The notes under the pieces are model-generated. The model worked only from the letters and a program-made list of their open reading frames with translations. It ran no database searches and was not told where the DNA came from. This document shows, piece after piece, positions 48,739 to 61,999 of a DNA stretch of 64,000 bases. The position numbers and the translations under genes were made by a program. Source of the DNA: Cacajao melanocephalus (Eukaryota; Chordata; Mammalia; Primates; Pitheciidae); contig CAUYLG010018017.1 in NCBI GenBank assembly GCA_963573385.1, positions 1 to 64,000 of the forward strand. The letters run 5' to 3'. How positions within the stretch are numbered: the first letter of the stretch is position 1; every line of letters begins with the position of its first letter.

Positions 48739-49920
48739 GAATTAAAAGCCATCCAAATGTTAAGGAAAGAAGTAAAACTACCTTTATTGATAATTATATG
48801 ATTTTATATAGAAAATTTTAAGGAATCTATGCCAAAAAAATAGAAAATAAACAAGTTCAGTAAGGTTGCAGGTTAAAAGATCATGATACAAATATCAATT
48901 ATATTTTTATATATTAACAATGAACAATCTGAAAATAAAACAATTTCATTTAAAATGGCATCATATGTAAGACAAATAACTTAGAAATAAATTCAACAGA
49001 AGTGCAAGTCCTGTACATTGAAAACTGCAAAATGTTGCAAGGAATAAAACAAGACTTGAATAAATGGAAAGACGTCTCATGTTCATGGATTGCAATATTT
49101 AATATTGTTAAGATAGCAATACTCCCCAAATTGATCTACAAATTCAATGCAATCGCAGCTGCCTTCTTTGTTTTTGCAGAATTTGAAGAGTGGATCTCAA
49201 GATTCATATGAAAATAGAAGGGATCCAAAGAGTTAAATCAATTTTGAAAAAGATTAAAAACTTAGAGGACTCACATTTCCCAATTTCGAAACTTACTACA
49301 AAGCTACAGTGAACAAGACAATATGATACTACTATAAGGACAGAGACATAGATCAACAAAATAGAATTGAGAGTTCAGAAATAAATCCTGCTTACAAAAA
49401 TATTTATATAGACCTTTTCTCAAAGAAAATTCACTAATGGCCAATAAGCATATGAAAAGATGCTCCACATCACTATTTATTAGGAAAATGGAAATAAAAA
49501 ATCGTGAGATGCTGCTTCACATCTACTAGAATAGCTAAAACAAAAACAAAAAATGAACGCAACAGCATAAACCAAATAGACAATAAAAAGTGTTGGTGAA
49601 AATGTGAAAAGTTGAAGTCCTCCTACACTACTGGTGTGGTGCAACCATTTCAGAAAAACGTTTGGAATTTTCTGAAAAGTTTAAACCTCAAGAACTGCCT
49701 TTCTACTCCTAGGAATAAACAGAGAAATGAAAAATTATCTCCACACAAAAACCTGTGCATAAATGTTCATAAAAGCTTATTTCTGATAGTCAAAAAGTTG
49801 AAACAATCCAAATGTCCTTCAACTGATGAGTAAACAAAAGTGGTATAGCCATACAGTGCAATATTGTTTGACAACAGAAATAAGTGACTTTGTGATATAT
49901 ACAATAACATGGATATATGT

Positions 49921-50037
49921 GCTTAATAAATTGACTAAAAGCACTTCCTCATAAAAAAGCTTCTATTATTTTATAGAATGAAGAGGAGATTTCTTCATGT
50001 AGACAAGATTAAGTATTTCCCTGATGCTATACTTTAT
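49921..50037 (+). repeat. Duplicated segment, copy A (inserted in L1)
   Basis: About 117 bases that do not fit the L1 and match 51231-51340 in the same orientation. The flanking L1 motifs (before: 'aacatggatatatgt'; after: 'taagtgaaagaagc') should be nearly adjacent. Confidence 0.75.
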
Positions 50038-50174
50038 CCATAATGAGAACATTCTCCTAAGTGAAAGAAGCAAGTCACAAGAGACCAGATATTGTATGGT
50101 TTCATTTATAGGAGAGACCCAGAATAGGCAAAATCCACGGAGACATAGGCAGATTGGTGGTTGTCAGAGGCTAG

Positions 50175-50533
<359 letters not shown>

Positions 50534-50690
50534 GGACATTTTGTTTTTGAGGAAAATGTCCTAAAATCAAGAGTGATGATGGCTATACAACTAGAAGTAT
50601 ACTAAAAAACCATGAATTGTACACTTTCACAGGATGAGTTTTATTTTGTGTGAATTATATCTCAATAAAGCTATTAATAAAACAAAGCAA
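50534..50690 (+). mobile_element. Old sense L1 3' UTR, right part
   Basis: L1M 3' UTR continues after the Alu: 'catgaattgtacactttc', 'ttatatctcaataaagc'. Confidence 0.7.
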
Positions 50691-50694
50691 AAAT

Positions 50695-51595
50695 CTGGTT
50701 TTACATTTCTTTTCATTATTTTGCCTTTGCCCTTCCCTTTTATTTTTTCAAAGTCTGTGGAGTACTGGGGAAATCTCCAGTGACTACTCCCTAAGAGTAG
50801 TGTATCATCCTTCAGTGAATTCATTCCCAAGAGTCAACAGTATTATTTGGCTTCTGAAATTTATCAAGGCAACTTGTCAGTGTTGTTACATATCCTGCTT
50901 AATCACACAACCAAGGGCACTCAGTAATTTTCCATATTAGTTTAAAAAAGATCTGTGGTCAGTCAGAGAAAAATAATATCTGAGAGGCGATCTCAGCATG
51001 GACACTTCAGTTCTCTGAACCTCAATGAACACAGGCTATGCTGACCAAAAGCAGGATGTGGGTTCCATGGAGGACCTTATATTAGTACTGTGTGATCTGG
51101 TGATGACCAGTTCTGGCCCATACAGGGTCTTTCAGTCAGAAGGCTCAAAGCAACCTCCTGTCATAAGAGGATGTTTATTTAAATTATTTTAATATAGCTT
51201 TTAAGAACTAAGAAGATTGCTATTTATGAAGCTAAAAAACTGAGTAAAAACACTTAAAAAAAAGCTTTTATTGTTTTATATAATGAAGGGGAAGTTTCTT
51301 CATATAGACAAGGTAAATTCATCCCTGATACTACATTTTAGCTTGAATTTGTTAATTTGCCAGTCAATAGCCTACATTGTAATCATTAAATAATTATACA
51401 ATACTTTCATTATGTTCACTATCTGCAAATAAATGTTCATGAATAACTGCTGTGTTAAACATTATTTAATTTAAAACCATATTAAAACAACATATATTCT
51501 CAGTTTTGTTACTTATCAGGAAGGAAATTAGAACAAAAAAATTAGAAAATTTAAAAATTGAAATTACAGGTATAGGTTAGAAAAGGTGGTATGAC
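50695..51595. other. Unique sequence containing duplicated segment copy B
   Basis: No gene recognised. 51231-51340 is the second copy of the segment found inside the L1 at 49921-50037. Confidence 0.45.
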
Positions 51596-51599
51596 CATG

Positions 51600-53400
51600 C
51601 TATTTCCTTTTGCTCTGGCCCACCTCTAAAAGGGATAGAAAAGGAATAAAATAGACTAAAAAAAGGAAAGATAAAAGGAATACAGATAGAAGCAGATGAG
51701 GGATTTCAATATGTTTTGGAAAATGGCTCTAGGTGGACTCATGAGCATGGAGGAAGATCTTAAGGTCTAAGATCTTGTAGTGATGAAAGTAACAAAAAGT
51801 GAGCTGATGTGCACCTCAGAATTTCTAAGGGACTCAAGAATTGGGATTATCAGTCCAACTCAGGGCAGGGTTGAAGTATCACACTGAAAATCAGGAATGA
51901 TTAGAAACATATTAACAATGTCAGAGCCCAGGAGATCCCCCTTACCAAGTAAACTCAGCTTTCTCCACTTTCCCCTTGGCCAGGTAGACTGGGAGCTAGC
52001 CTCCAAATAACCTGGAAGGATATGCCTCAGGACTTAAGAACATTGCTCACCAATCAACAATCCTGTCTAATGGCATAGAGTATTAAATCACACTTAATCA
52101 TACTTTACTAAATTATTCTTAAATATAGATAGAAATCAGGGTAATAATCCAGTTTTTGATGGAAGTCTACCACGTGGAGAAATAGAAAAAAATTACTTGA
52201 AAGAAATAGAGATCATGCTGAGAACAAAAGGAAATACTAAAAATTAACCAACCAACCAACCACCACTACCACCAAATAACTACACGAAAACTCCAGAAGA
52301 ATAACAAAGATTTTAAAGCAATATCCTCAGATGTGAAAAAAAGGGATAGTAAAGCATCCATAAAAAAGTAAAAATACAACCAGAAAATTAAAAACTAACT
52401 TATAAAAATGTGAAAACATCTTCCAAAGTAGGATAAAAAGATCAAAGATGGAAAAACAAAAAAAAACATACAGATATTTAGATATATAAAATAAAAAAGT
52501 CTAACATCCTACCAATAAATGTTCTAGAAAAAGAGGGTGAAGAAAGTAGGGTAGATGAATAGATTAATTAAAACACGATTTTTTCATCCTGAAGAATATG
52601 AGGTTTGAAATTAAAGGTGCTCAACACAATAGATGGAAATAAAATGACCATATCTGGCAAAGTATTGGGAATGCCAGGCCCCCAGAAATAGTAAGACTTC
52701 AACTTCTTGACACAAACATAATTTTCTACCCAATCAAACCATCCATCAAGATTTTGAATATGGAATAAATCATTTTTGGATACATCTTCCATTGTTTATT
52801 TATTTACGTTTTTGGCAAACTACCAGAGGTTAAGCTTCAGCAGAACCAAGAAATAAATGAAGAAAAGGAAAACACAGATCTTTGGGAAAATATGTACATT
52901 TTATGAAGTTAAGAAAATAAAATGTCAGATGCTGTCTAGATAGTAGGCTTAAAGAAGCACCAGTTTAGAGTGAAGAAGGAAAACCAGTGTTTTAGGAACA
53001 AAATTTCCAGAAAAAAAATGGGTCTGGGTGAAAACAGAATTGCTAGTATACCAGCTGTTTGGACATTTGAATAAAAAAGTTTTAGTTTTAAATGTATGGT
53101 GGTTTCAGAGGAGCAGTTGGAAAAGTTACTAATTCGCTTCCAAAAAACTACTCAAGTAACAGAAAAAGACAAAAATAAATTTCATCAAGGGACAATTGAA
53201 CAAGGAAGGAAATGTAATCACTGTAATTACCTGATACCATAGTACATAGTAACGTGAACACTGATTTTTGATTTAACTCTTTCTTGTTTTAATTATATTG
53301 AATTGGGGAGAAGTGGCAGATATCAGAAAGTCAAAAGTGGTCTTAGACACTAAAGACACACTAAAGACACACTAAAGACACTGTGACTTACGCAAATTAT
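51600..53400 (+). mobile_element. HAL1-like LINE relic, sense
   Basis: Resembles HAL1/old L1 5' and ORF1 region: 'aatatgttttggaaaatggc', 'gacaatagatgg'-type motif near 52620, 'ggcaaactaccagagg' and a later 3' part. Contains AACC-type microsatellite (about 52241-52262) and an 11 bp tandem triplet at 53347-53379. No intact frame. Confidence 0.45.
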
Positions 53401-53602
53401 CGGAGACAAAGGTTAAGTGAAGCGGTTAAAAGAGGGAATGACTGTCTTTAAAAAGGAGAACTGGGAAAGGGTAGGGCAAATTTCTGCTTGTTTTCATCAT
53501 AACTCAGTTATTTTATTATTACTTGCTAGCATATTATGATTCATTAATATTATAAAAGTCTATAAAAGATTATAAGGTAAAGTTTAACTTGCAAAATGAT
53601 AT

Positions 53603-53618
53603 AAAATTATGGTAAAGA
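53603..53618 (+). repeat. Left target-site duplication of the SET pseudogene
   Basis: AAAATTATGGTAAAGA; its partner at 55188-55203 is AAAATTATGGTAGAGA. The A-rich start fits L1 endonuclease cutting. Confidence 0.85.
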
Positions 53619-55187
53619 GCTGAGTGTTCTGCCTGCTTTCCCATGAACGAGAGGACTTGTGCTCTGGTTCTCGGACTTCCCCAGCAGCATGGCCCCAGCC
53701 TCTAAGCCAGTCTCTACTCCTGCCTCAAAAAAAGAAATCAAGATCATCTCCTGCTCTGGGACTGGAGGAGACATCGGCCTCTACAGGCTTACTGAAGAAG
53801 GGAGAAAAAGAACAGCAAGAAGCAACTGAACACATTGATGAAGTACGAAATGAAATAGACAGACTTAATGAACAAGCCAGTGAGGAGATTTTGAAAGTAG
53901 AACAGAAATATCAAACTCTGCCAACCATTTTTTCAGAAGACGTCCGAACTGATTGCCAAAATCTCAAATTTTGGGGTAACAACATTTGTCAACCATCCAC
54001 AAGTGCCTGCATTGCATTATTTGACCAGAGTTGAAGTGACAGAATTTGAAGATATTAAATCAGGTTACAGAATAGATTTTTATTTTGATGAAAATCCTTC
54101 CTTTGAAAATAAAGTTCTCTCTAAAGAATTTCATCTGAATGACAGTGGTGATCCATCTTCAAAGTCCACCGAAATTGAATGGAAATCTGGAAAGGATTTG
54201 AAGAAACGTTCAAGTCAAATGCAGAATAAAGCCAGCAGGAAGAGGCAGCATGAGGAACCAGAGGGCTTCTTTACCTGGTTTACTGACCATTCTGATGCAG
54301 GTGCTGATGAGTTAGGAGAGGTCATCAAAGATGATATTTGGCCAAACCCATTACAGTACTACTTGGTTCTCGATATGGATGATGAAGGCAGAGAAGGAGA
54401 AGAAGATGATGATGATGATGAAGAGGAGGCAGGATTAGAAGATACTGATGAAGAAGGATGAGGATGAAGGTGAAGAAGATGAAGATGATGATGAAGGGGA
54501 GGAAGGAGAGAAGGATGAAAGAGAAGATGACTAATAGAACACTGATGGATTCCAACTTTCCTTTTTCTAAATTTTCTCCAGTTCCTGGGAGCAAGTTGCT
54601 GTTTTTTATTGTCCTCTTGTGCTCAGTCACCCTGTTTTTGAGGTCTCTTTTCTCTACACCATGGTTCTCAACCTCTTTTGGGGGAAATATCTTGAGCAGA
54701 ATACAATGGGAAAAGAGTCTCTACCCCTTTCTGTTTGAAATTCATTTTTATCCCTTGCTATCTGAACAAAAACTGTATGGAATCAACATCACCGAGCTCT
54801 GTGGGAAAAAAGAAAAACCTGCTACCTTCGCTCTGCTGGAAGCTGGAGGGTGTAGGCCCCTGTGTAGTAGTGCATAAAATTCTAGCTTTTTCCCTCCTTT
54901 CTCTATACATTGGGCTCAGAGAATACACTGTGTCTCTATGTGAATATGGACAGTTATCATTTACCAACATGTGTCTGTCTACTTTCTCTTGTTTAAAAAA
55001 AGAAAAAAAAATCTTTAAAAAATGGGGTTATAGAAGGTCAGCAAAGGGTGGGTTTGAGATGTGTGGGTGGGTTAAGTGGGCATTTTGACGACATGGCTTC
55101 TCCTTTGGCATGTTTAATTGTGACATTTGACAGACATCCTTGCAGTTTAAGATGACACTTTAAAACAAATTCTCTCCTAATGAAAAG
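53619..55187 (+). pseudogene. SET pseudogene: SET processed pseudogene (TAF-I alpha isoform origin)
   Basis: A retrotransposed copy of mRNA for SET, a NAP-family nuclear histone chaperone and PP2A inhibitor. It is intronless. It keeps a short 5' UTR, a start ATG at 53689, the alpha-type N-terminus ('PQKKK', 'LEETSAS'), the coiled-coil helix ('HIDEV', '[20 protein letters not shown]'), the NAP domain ('[20 protein letters not shown]', '[20 protein letters not shown]'), the acidic tail (about 54375-54530) and the proximal 3' UTR. Compared with the parent as I remember it, there is a small insertion after the ATG, a 2-base loss near 53911, a 27-base in-frame loss near 54007-54014 between GCACTGC-type direct repeats, and a 2-base loss near 54456 that creates a TGA. 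The 3' UTR ends just after a mutated AATAAA (aacaaa), with a short A-rich remnant. A 16 bp target-site duplication (53603-53618 and 55188-55203, one mismatch) marks L1-mediated insertion. It is not expected to make SET. Confidence 0.95.
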
Positions 55188-55203
55188 AAAATTATGGTAG
55201 AGA
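55188..55203 (+). repeat. Right target-site duplication of the SET pseudogene
   Basis: Matches 53603-53618 at 15 of 16 positions and directly follows the A-rich remnant of the retrocopy tail. Confidence 0.85.
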
Positions 55204-55209
55204 AAAATA

Positions 55210-56450
<1,241 letters not shown>

Positions 56451-56624
56451 TAGGAAGAATATTATAAGACTCAACTTATTATTATTTTAAACAGTCAGTG
56501 AACCAGCTTAAGTAGATACTCAGTGAAGACTTATTGAGTACTTATTTGTTTACTACACTTGAAATCAGTACTTGAAAGATAAACATGAGAAAGAAACTGA
56601 GTAGACTTGGAGGGAAATGAATAA

Positions 56625-56850
56625 ACATTTATTGGACATTTATTATGATTCAGGTGCCTGCTAGATGCATTACATAAATATTTCATTTAAACTTCACATC
56701 AATCCTGTATGATTTTTGCTATTTCTCAGATTTTCCAGAGGAGAAAACTGAAGCTTAAAGGGTTAGATATTTTGCCACAGGTCACACAGCAAGTAAGTGG
56801 TGGAGTTAGGATTGGATCCTAAGCTGTTTGATCCCATTTCTACTTTCCAA
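56625..56850 (-). repeat. MIR SINE
   Basis: Reverse-orientation MIR: 'attcaggtgcctgctag', 'ggagaaaactgaagctta', 'ccacaggtcacacagcaag'. Confidence 0.75.
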
Positions 56851-56854
56851 GGCC

Positions 56855-57945
56855 AGTCCTCACAGTGGCTAACATCAACTATGATTTAGAAAAGCGAGGG
56901 CACAGGACACTGTACTTAGTCTTTTAAAATATAAAGTTAAATGGATTTACTTGGAGAAACATTCATTATTATTAGCTTGTGTGCATGTGTGTGTTTCATT
57001 GTCCAGGTGAGGATATTTTGTAATAGAAGATAGTGACTTCTAAATGCTTCTCTCTATTTGTAGATCTATCTGTAGAACTATATAAATAGATCTATAGATA
57101 TATAATTTTGAATGCTTATCTCTATATATTTATAAATCCATAGGTGAATAGATGTATAGGTCCATCTATGGATATGTGTCTACACACATACATGCTTTTC
57201 CATGTATAATAATGCTCTTATATATATTTTCTCATATATATTTATTTTATGTCTTCTATATAATTAATGCTCAGTTATAGGTTATGTGTATATATATAAA
57301 TGTAAAATTTTGTTTTTTGAAATTGGGGATTGGGATAAGTAATATTATATAGTCAAATCCCCATTTAAAAAATTTTACTTGATATGAAATCTGCAAATAT
57401 AAGAATTATTCAAACATAATAAAATGATTACTCAGTCATCTTCAGGTATTTTTGATAGTTACTCCTCAAAAGAGAAAGGGTTTGTAAATCACTAGCTTTT
57501 CAAGACTGCAACATACAGCAAAGGGCAAAAATTTTTTTAGAGAAGATTTCAGTATTTTTGATAAAAACCCACAAGAAAATGACTTTAGTATACAGTCACA
57601 TGATTAGGTATACTGTCATTATTTGGGATATTTTAAAACAAAACCCTCACATTTGCCAACATTTTCTGAAGGTAAAGTTAATGAATAACAGTAGTTTCTA
57701 ATTACAGAATTATTTATTTTTTTGAAACAGTCTGTCTCACCAAATTGTGAGAGGAACTTACATTTTGTGGAGAAGAGAAAAATTTTGTTTTCCCTTTCCC
57801 GTGAACCAAAATGCCACTGTTAGTCACGACCTAGGCAATGAAGCTTAGCATTTTGAGAATTTTTGGGGAGTGTGGCTGGAGGGTAAAGCACCAAACCCAA
57901 AGCACCTTTGCCATTTACTACCATAAGATTTAGTGAAGACAGACT
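56855..57945. other. AT-rich sequence with TAGA/TATA-rich patches
   Basis: ATAGATCTAT-type low-complexity sequence at about 57060-57300; nothing else recognised. Confidence 0.4.
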
Positions 57946-57949
57946 GGGT

Positions 57950-58606
<657 letters not shown>

Positions 58607-58609
58607 TGT

Positions 58610-58730
58610 CTCTGAGACTTAGTTTTCTTGCATGTAAAATATGGATGTTAACCATGGCCCACTTGAGATAAAGCATGTAAAAACCTTTTCAAACTAGAGC
58701 TCTACAGGAGGAAGATGATACGTGAAAAGG
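58610..58730 (+). repeat. MIR fragment
   Basis: Sense MIR core: 'agacttagttttcttgcatg', 'aaaatatggatgttaac', 'gagataaagcatgtaaaaac'. Confidence 0.5.
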
Positions 58731-58756
58731 ACTGGCACAACATTTTTAGCTAAGAA

Positions 58757-58856
58757 TGTATATTTAGTTGATTAGCTATATTTAGTTGATTAGTTGAGAG
58801 GGGAGCAGAATAATAGTTATATTTAGTTGATTAATTGAGAGGGAGCAGAATATTGA
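58757..58856 (+). repeat. Imperfect tandem repeat, unit up to 40 bp
   Basis: TATATTTAGTTGATTAG occurs three times (from 58759, 58778 and 58818). The last two copies extend through GTTGAGAGGGGAGCAGAATA, giving a 40 bp period. Confidence 0.85.
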
Positions 58857-58899
58857 CTCAGGAAGTGTGTATTTTTGTGCAAACATGCTAAGAGTGAGA

Positions 58900-59395
58900 G
58901 TCAAGTTTATCTCAAAAGCCTTTGAGGGTTGCCTTCCTCAGGCTCTCCCACTTTTTTCAAGGACCTCACTTCCAGCCATCAGCTCTCTCCCTTGCTCATT
59001 CTGTTCTAGCGGCCTTTTTGCTGATTCTTGAAAATGTCGTGTATGCTACGGTCTCAGAGCCTTTGCATTCACTCTTTCCTACTGCTGGTAATACCCTTTC
59101 TTAGCCATTCACAAGGCTTGACCCCTGACCTCCCTCAGGTCATTATCTATGTGCCATTGCTTGTGACCATCTAAAATCGCAAACTCTTCATCCCTTTCTA
59201 CTTTATTTTCCTTTATACCACTCATTATGTCACTTCTGTTTTTTATTTTTCTTTGATAATTGTCTGCATTCCTTCCTCTAGAGTGTGTGCTCCAAAGGAC
59301 AGGCAGTTTTGCCTGTTACATTTACTGTTGTGTCCCTAGATCAGTGTCTGTCACATAGAAGGGACTCCATATATGTATTTGTTGAATGAATGCTG
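58900..59395 (+). repeat. L2 LINE 3' end
   Basis: Sense L2 over about 500 bases: 'gcattcactctttcctactg', 'acccctgacctccctcagg', 'gtgtgtgctccaaaggacag', ending in 'atttgttgaatgaatg'. Confidence 0.75.
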
Positions 59396-59399
59396 GTGA

Positions 59400-60450
59400 A
59401 TGTTCCCTTTTCTTACCACAGAAGAAGTAGCAAAGTATCCAGCCAAAGTTTCTGTTTGCCATCTATTCAATTTAATACTAAGAGATTTGTGCTTGATGGT
59501 CTTTGAAGAAATTGAAGAGAAGGCTATAGAATGTTGTATGGGGTCTACTATAAAAGCTACCACAAAAGGGTTGCAATTAAAAATAAAATTTGACAAATGA
59601 TTAGTCTACATTTCTTTTTTTTAGTCTATATTAGTTATCTTTTTCAATTTTGAGAAAGACATTACAGATTGGTTAAGATATTTCATCTCTGATTTAGCAA
59701 ATGCATCCAATGGTAATTCCTGTATAAATGTTACTCTTTTCTACTCCTCAAGATATATTGCTGGAAAATTTTGATGAATTTTGAGTCACACAAACCAAAT
59801 TTTATAGTTTAGGATACTCATGAAATACTGAATCTAAGGGTAGCACTAAGTTTTTCTAACTATAAATGTACTCATTAACATTTATTTAATATTTTATTTT
59901 TTCTTGTGGTTATAATTTCTTATATATAACTTCTTTTACTACTTAACACATCACGATAGTTAATAGATACTAGGCAAAAATATTGACACCTCTTTATGTG
60001 GGAATTAACAAATATTACATTGATGACATTAATGTAGTTTCGCTAGTATTCAATGGGCTGTACAACCTCACACTTAATAGTCCAACAGTATGACGCAACA
60101 AAAAATAAAATAAAATCCAGACTGATAATAAGGACACTTACTTATTTTGTCTCATATATACATACCCAAAGGGTGAGAGCCTTCAGGTTTGGGTGAGTGA
60201 TGCCATTAGAACCAAGATTTCTTGCATTCTTCTGCTCTATCATTCTCAACACAAAATGCTTTTCTCTTTAATCTAGCCCAAAGATACCGCCACCTCCCTC
60301 TAACTAGTGTAAGAAATATCTTCTGTCCCATGTAGTTTTACTTCTGATTAGAGTTGTACATGGAAAGGCAGCCCTTCCAGGTACAGAAAGCTGAGGATCC
60401 CTAGAGCAGAAGTCATAAGGAAGTAGCTTACATTTCATAGAGGTGGAGAG
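59400..60450. other. Unique sequence, nothing recognised
   Basis: No gene or repeat family recognised. Confidence 0.3.
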
Positions 60451-60454
60451 TATG

Positions 60455-60635
60455 GGGAGTAGAGTTGATCTGCCAGTGCAGATAGTGGCCCTACTACTCA
60501 TTAGCCATGCTATCTTGAGTAATTACTTAATTTCTCTGTGTAAATGAAGGTAGATAATAGTGCCTTCCTTAAATACGTTAAAAATATTTAAAACTATGCC
60601 TGGTATATGATAACTGATCAATAATCATGAGTTTT
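60455..60635 (+). repeat. MIR SINE
   Basis: Sense MIR: 'agccatgctatcttgagtaa', 'acttaatttctctgtgtaaatg', 'tgcctggtatatgataac'. Confidence 0.6.
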
Positions 60636-60639
60636 CATG

Positions 60640-61950
60640 ATTATCTCCCCAGTTATACTAGATCTCCCAAGTTCAATATCAAATTAGCTGTTATCCAGAC
60701 AATACAAACACTAGTTCAGGCCCAAATTGTTGCTTCTTTAATAATCTGGAGTTTTAGGAATCAGGCATTTTGTTTGTATAGTTTATCTGGGTAATACAAT
60801 GTACCTTGTTATTGAGTTAGTGATGAGGTTAAAGTTATGGTATAAAGAGGCATAGGTATCTGGGAGATAAATGGATTGAGGTTACACCTACAAGTGATAC
60901 CTAAAGAAACCATTGGGTAGTCAAGCACTGTTCAAACCTATTACCAAGCCATGGCATGTGTGGATCCTATAGACAGATTGTAGTAGGGGGAAGCTTTATC
61001 ATTGGATATTTCACATGATAACCTGATTAAATTTCTTGCATGTCCACAAACATATATGTATATATTTTAATATTCATGTACATACAGATACAAGGGCAGA
61101 AAGAGAGAGCAACCATAAGACAGAGGTATTATTCTTACAGATCTTATCAATCAAAGATCTGGAGAAAACAATGGACTAAACTATTTGCACAAATACCTAC
61201 AGAGGGATGAATGATTTTGGAGCAACCCTGCTCAAAGCAGCATGTTCTTGTTCATTTTTTTTCTTTTTAAAGTCCTCCACTTGCTGTTCTTGTCCTGTAG
61301 GTACAGAAGTGGAGTTGATTTTATAAATGGCATTACCCTGGTGTTTTTAAAGAGCTTCAGGAAAATAAGTGAATTCCTACTGAAGTGGACACTCAAACTT
61401 TCTTGAGAAAAAACCCTCTTGCTTTCCTCTCTGATATGGCAACTTTTCAAGCAGTTTTCCTTCCTTATGAAAGGAAAGGATTGTGTTATTATTAGTAGAG
61501 TTATCAAGCTGTCTGCACTCCTTTTCTGTAAGAAAAGAGAATAGGATATCAATCATGTGAGTACCACATTGGTTTTAATTTTTAAAAATATTCTTTCTTT
61601 TTTTAACATTGTGATGAGATCCTGATATATACAACCCTAAAACTATTCACATGGTGCTGTTGGGAAGTCCCCTGAAACCTAGGGCAGCGTGAAAATGAGA
61701 AGAAGATAGTATTTTTTAAAGCAGGTGGTTGAGTGTTTTAACCACCTTTGTTCTATGATCCTGGAGAAAATACCCCTTCCCCCATCCCATATCTGCAAAA
61801 TTCTAAGGAAGCAGTTTTGAGTCCATTCTTCTAGTACAGCAGTTACTCAGGCCCTCTTCATTCTTATAAGTTGGGTATTGACAACCTAGCAGGTCACAAA
61901 AATGTGTTCAGTATCACTCTGGAACAAAAAACGGGGAAAGTCAGTTGCAC
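60640..61950. other. Unique sequence, nothing recognised
   Basis: No gene or repeat family recognised. Confidence 0.3.
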
Positions 61951-61953
61951 TTT

Positions 61954-61990
61954 CTGTGTGTGTGTGTGTGTGTGTGTGCATGCACACGCA
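61954..61990 (+). repeat. (TG)n microsatellite followed by CATGCACACGCAC
   Basis: About 13 TG units to 61979, then a short complementary CA-rich stretch; alternating purine-pyrimidine throughout. Confidence 0.95.
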
Positions 61991-61999
61991 CAGAGGGTC

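Noticed and set aside
54003..54461. Functional SET-like protein from the long open stretch
   Set aside because: It starts at GTG mid-protein, upstream frames are shifted, and a 2-base loss ends the acidic tail early; the target-site duplication shows a retrocopy with no evident promoter.
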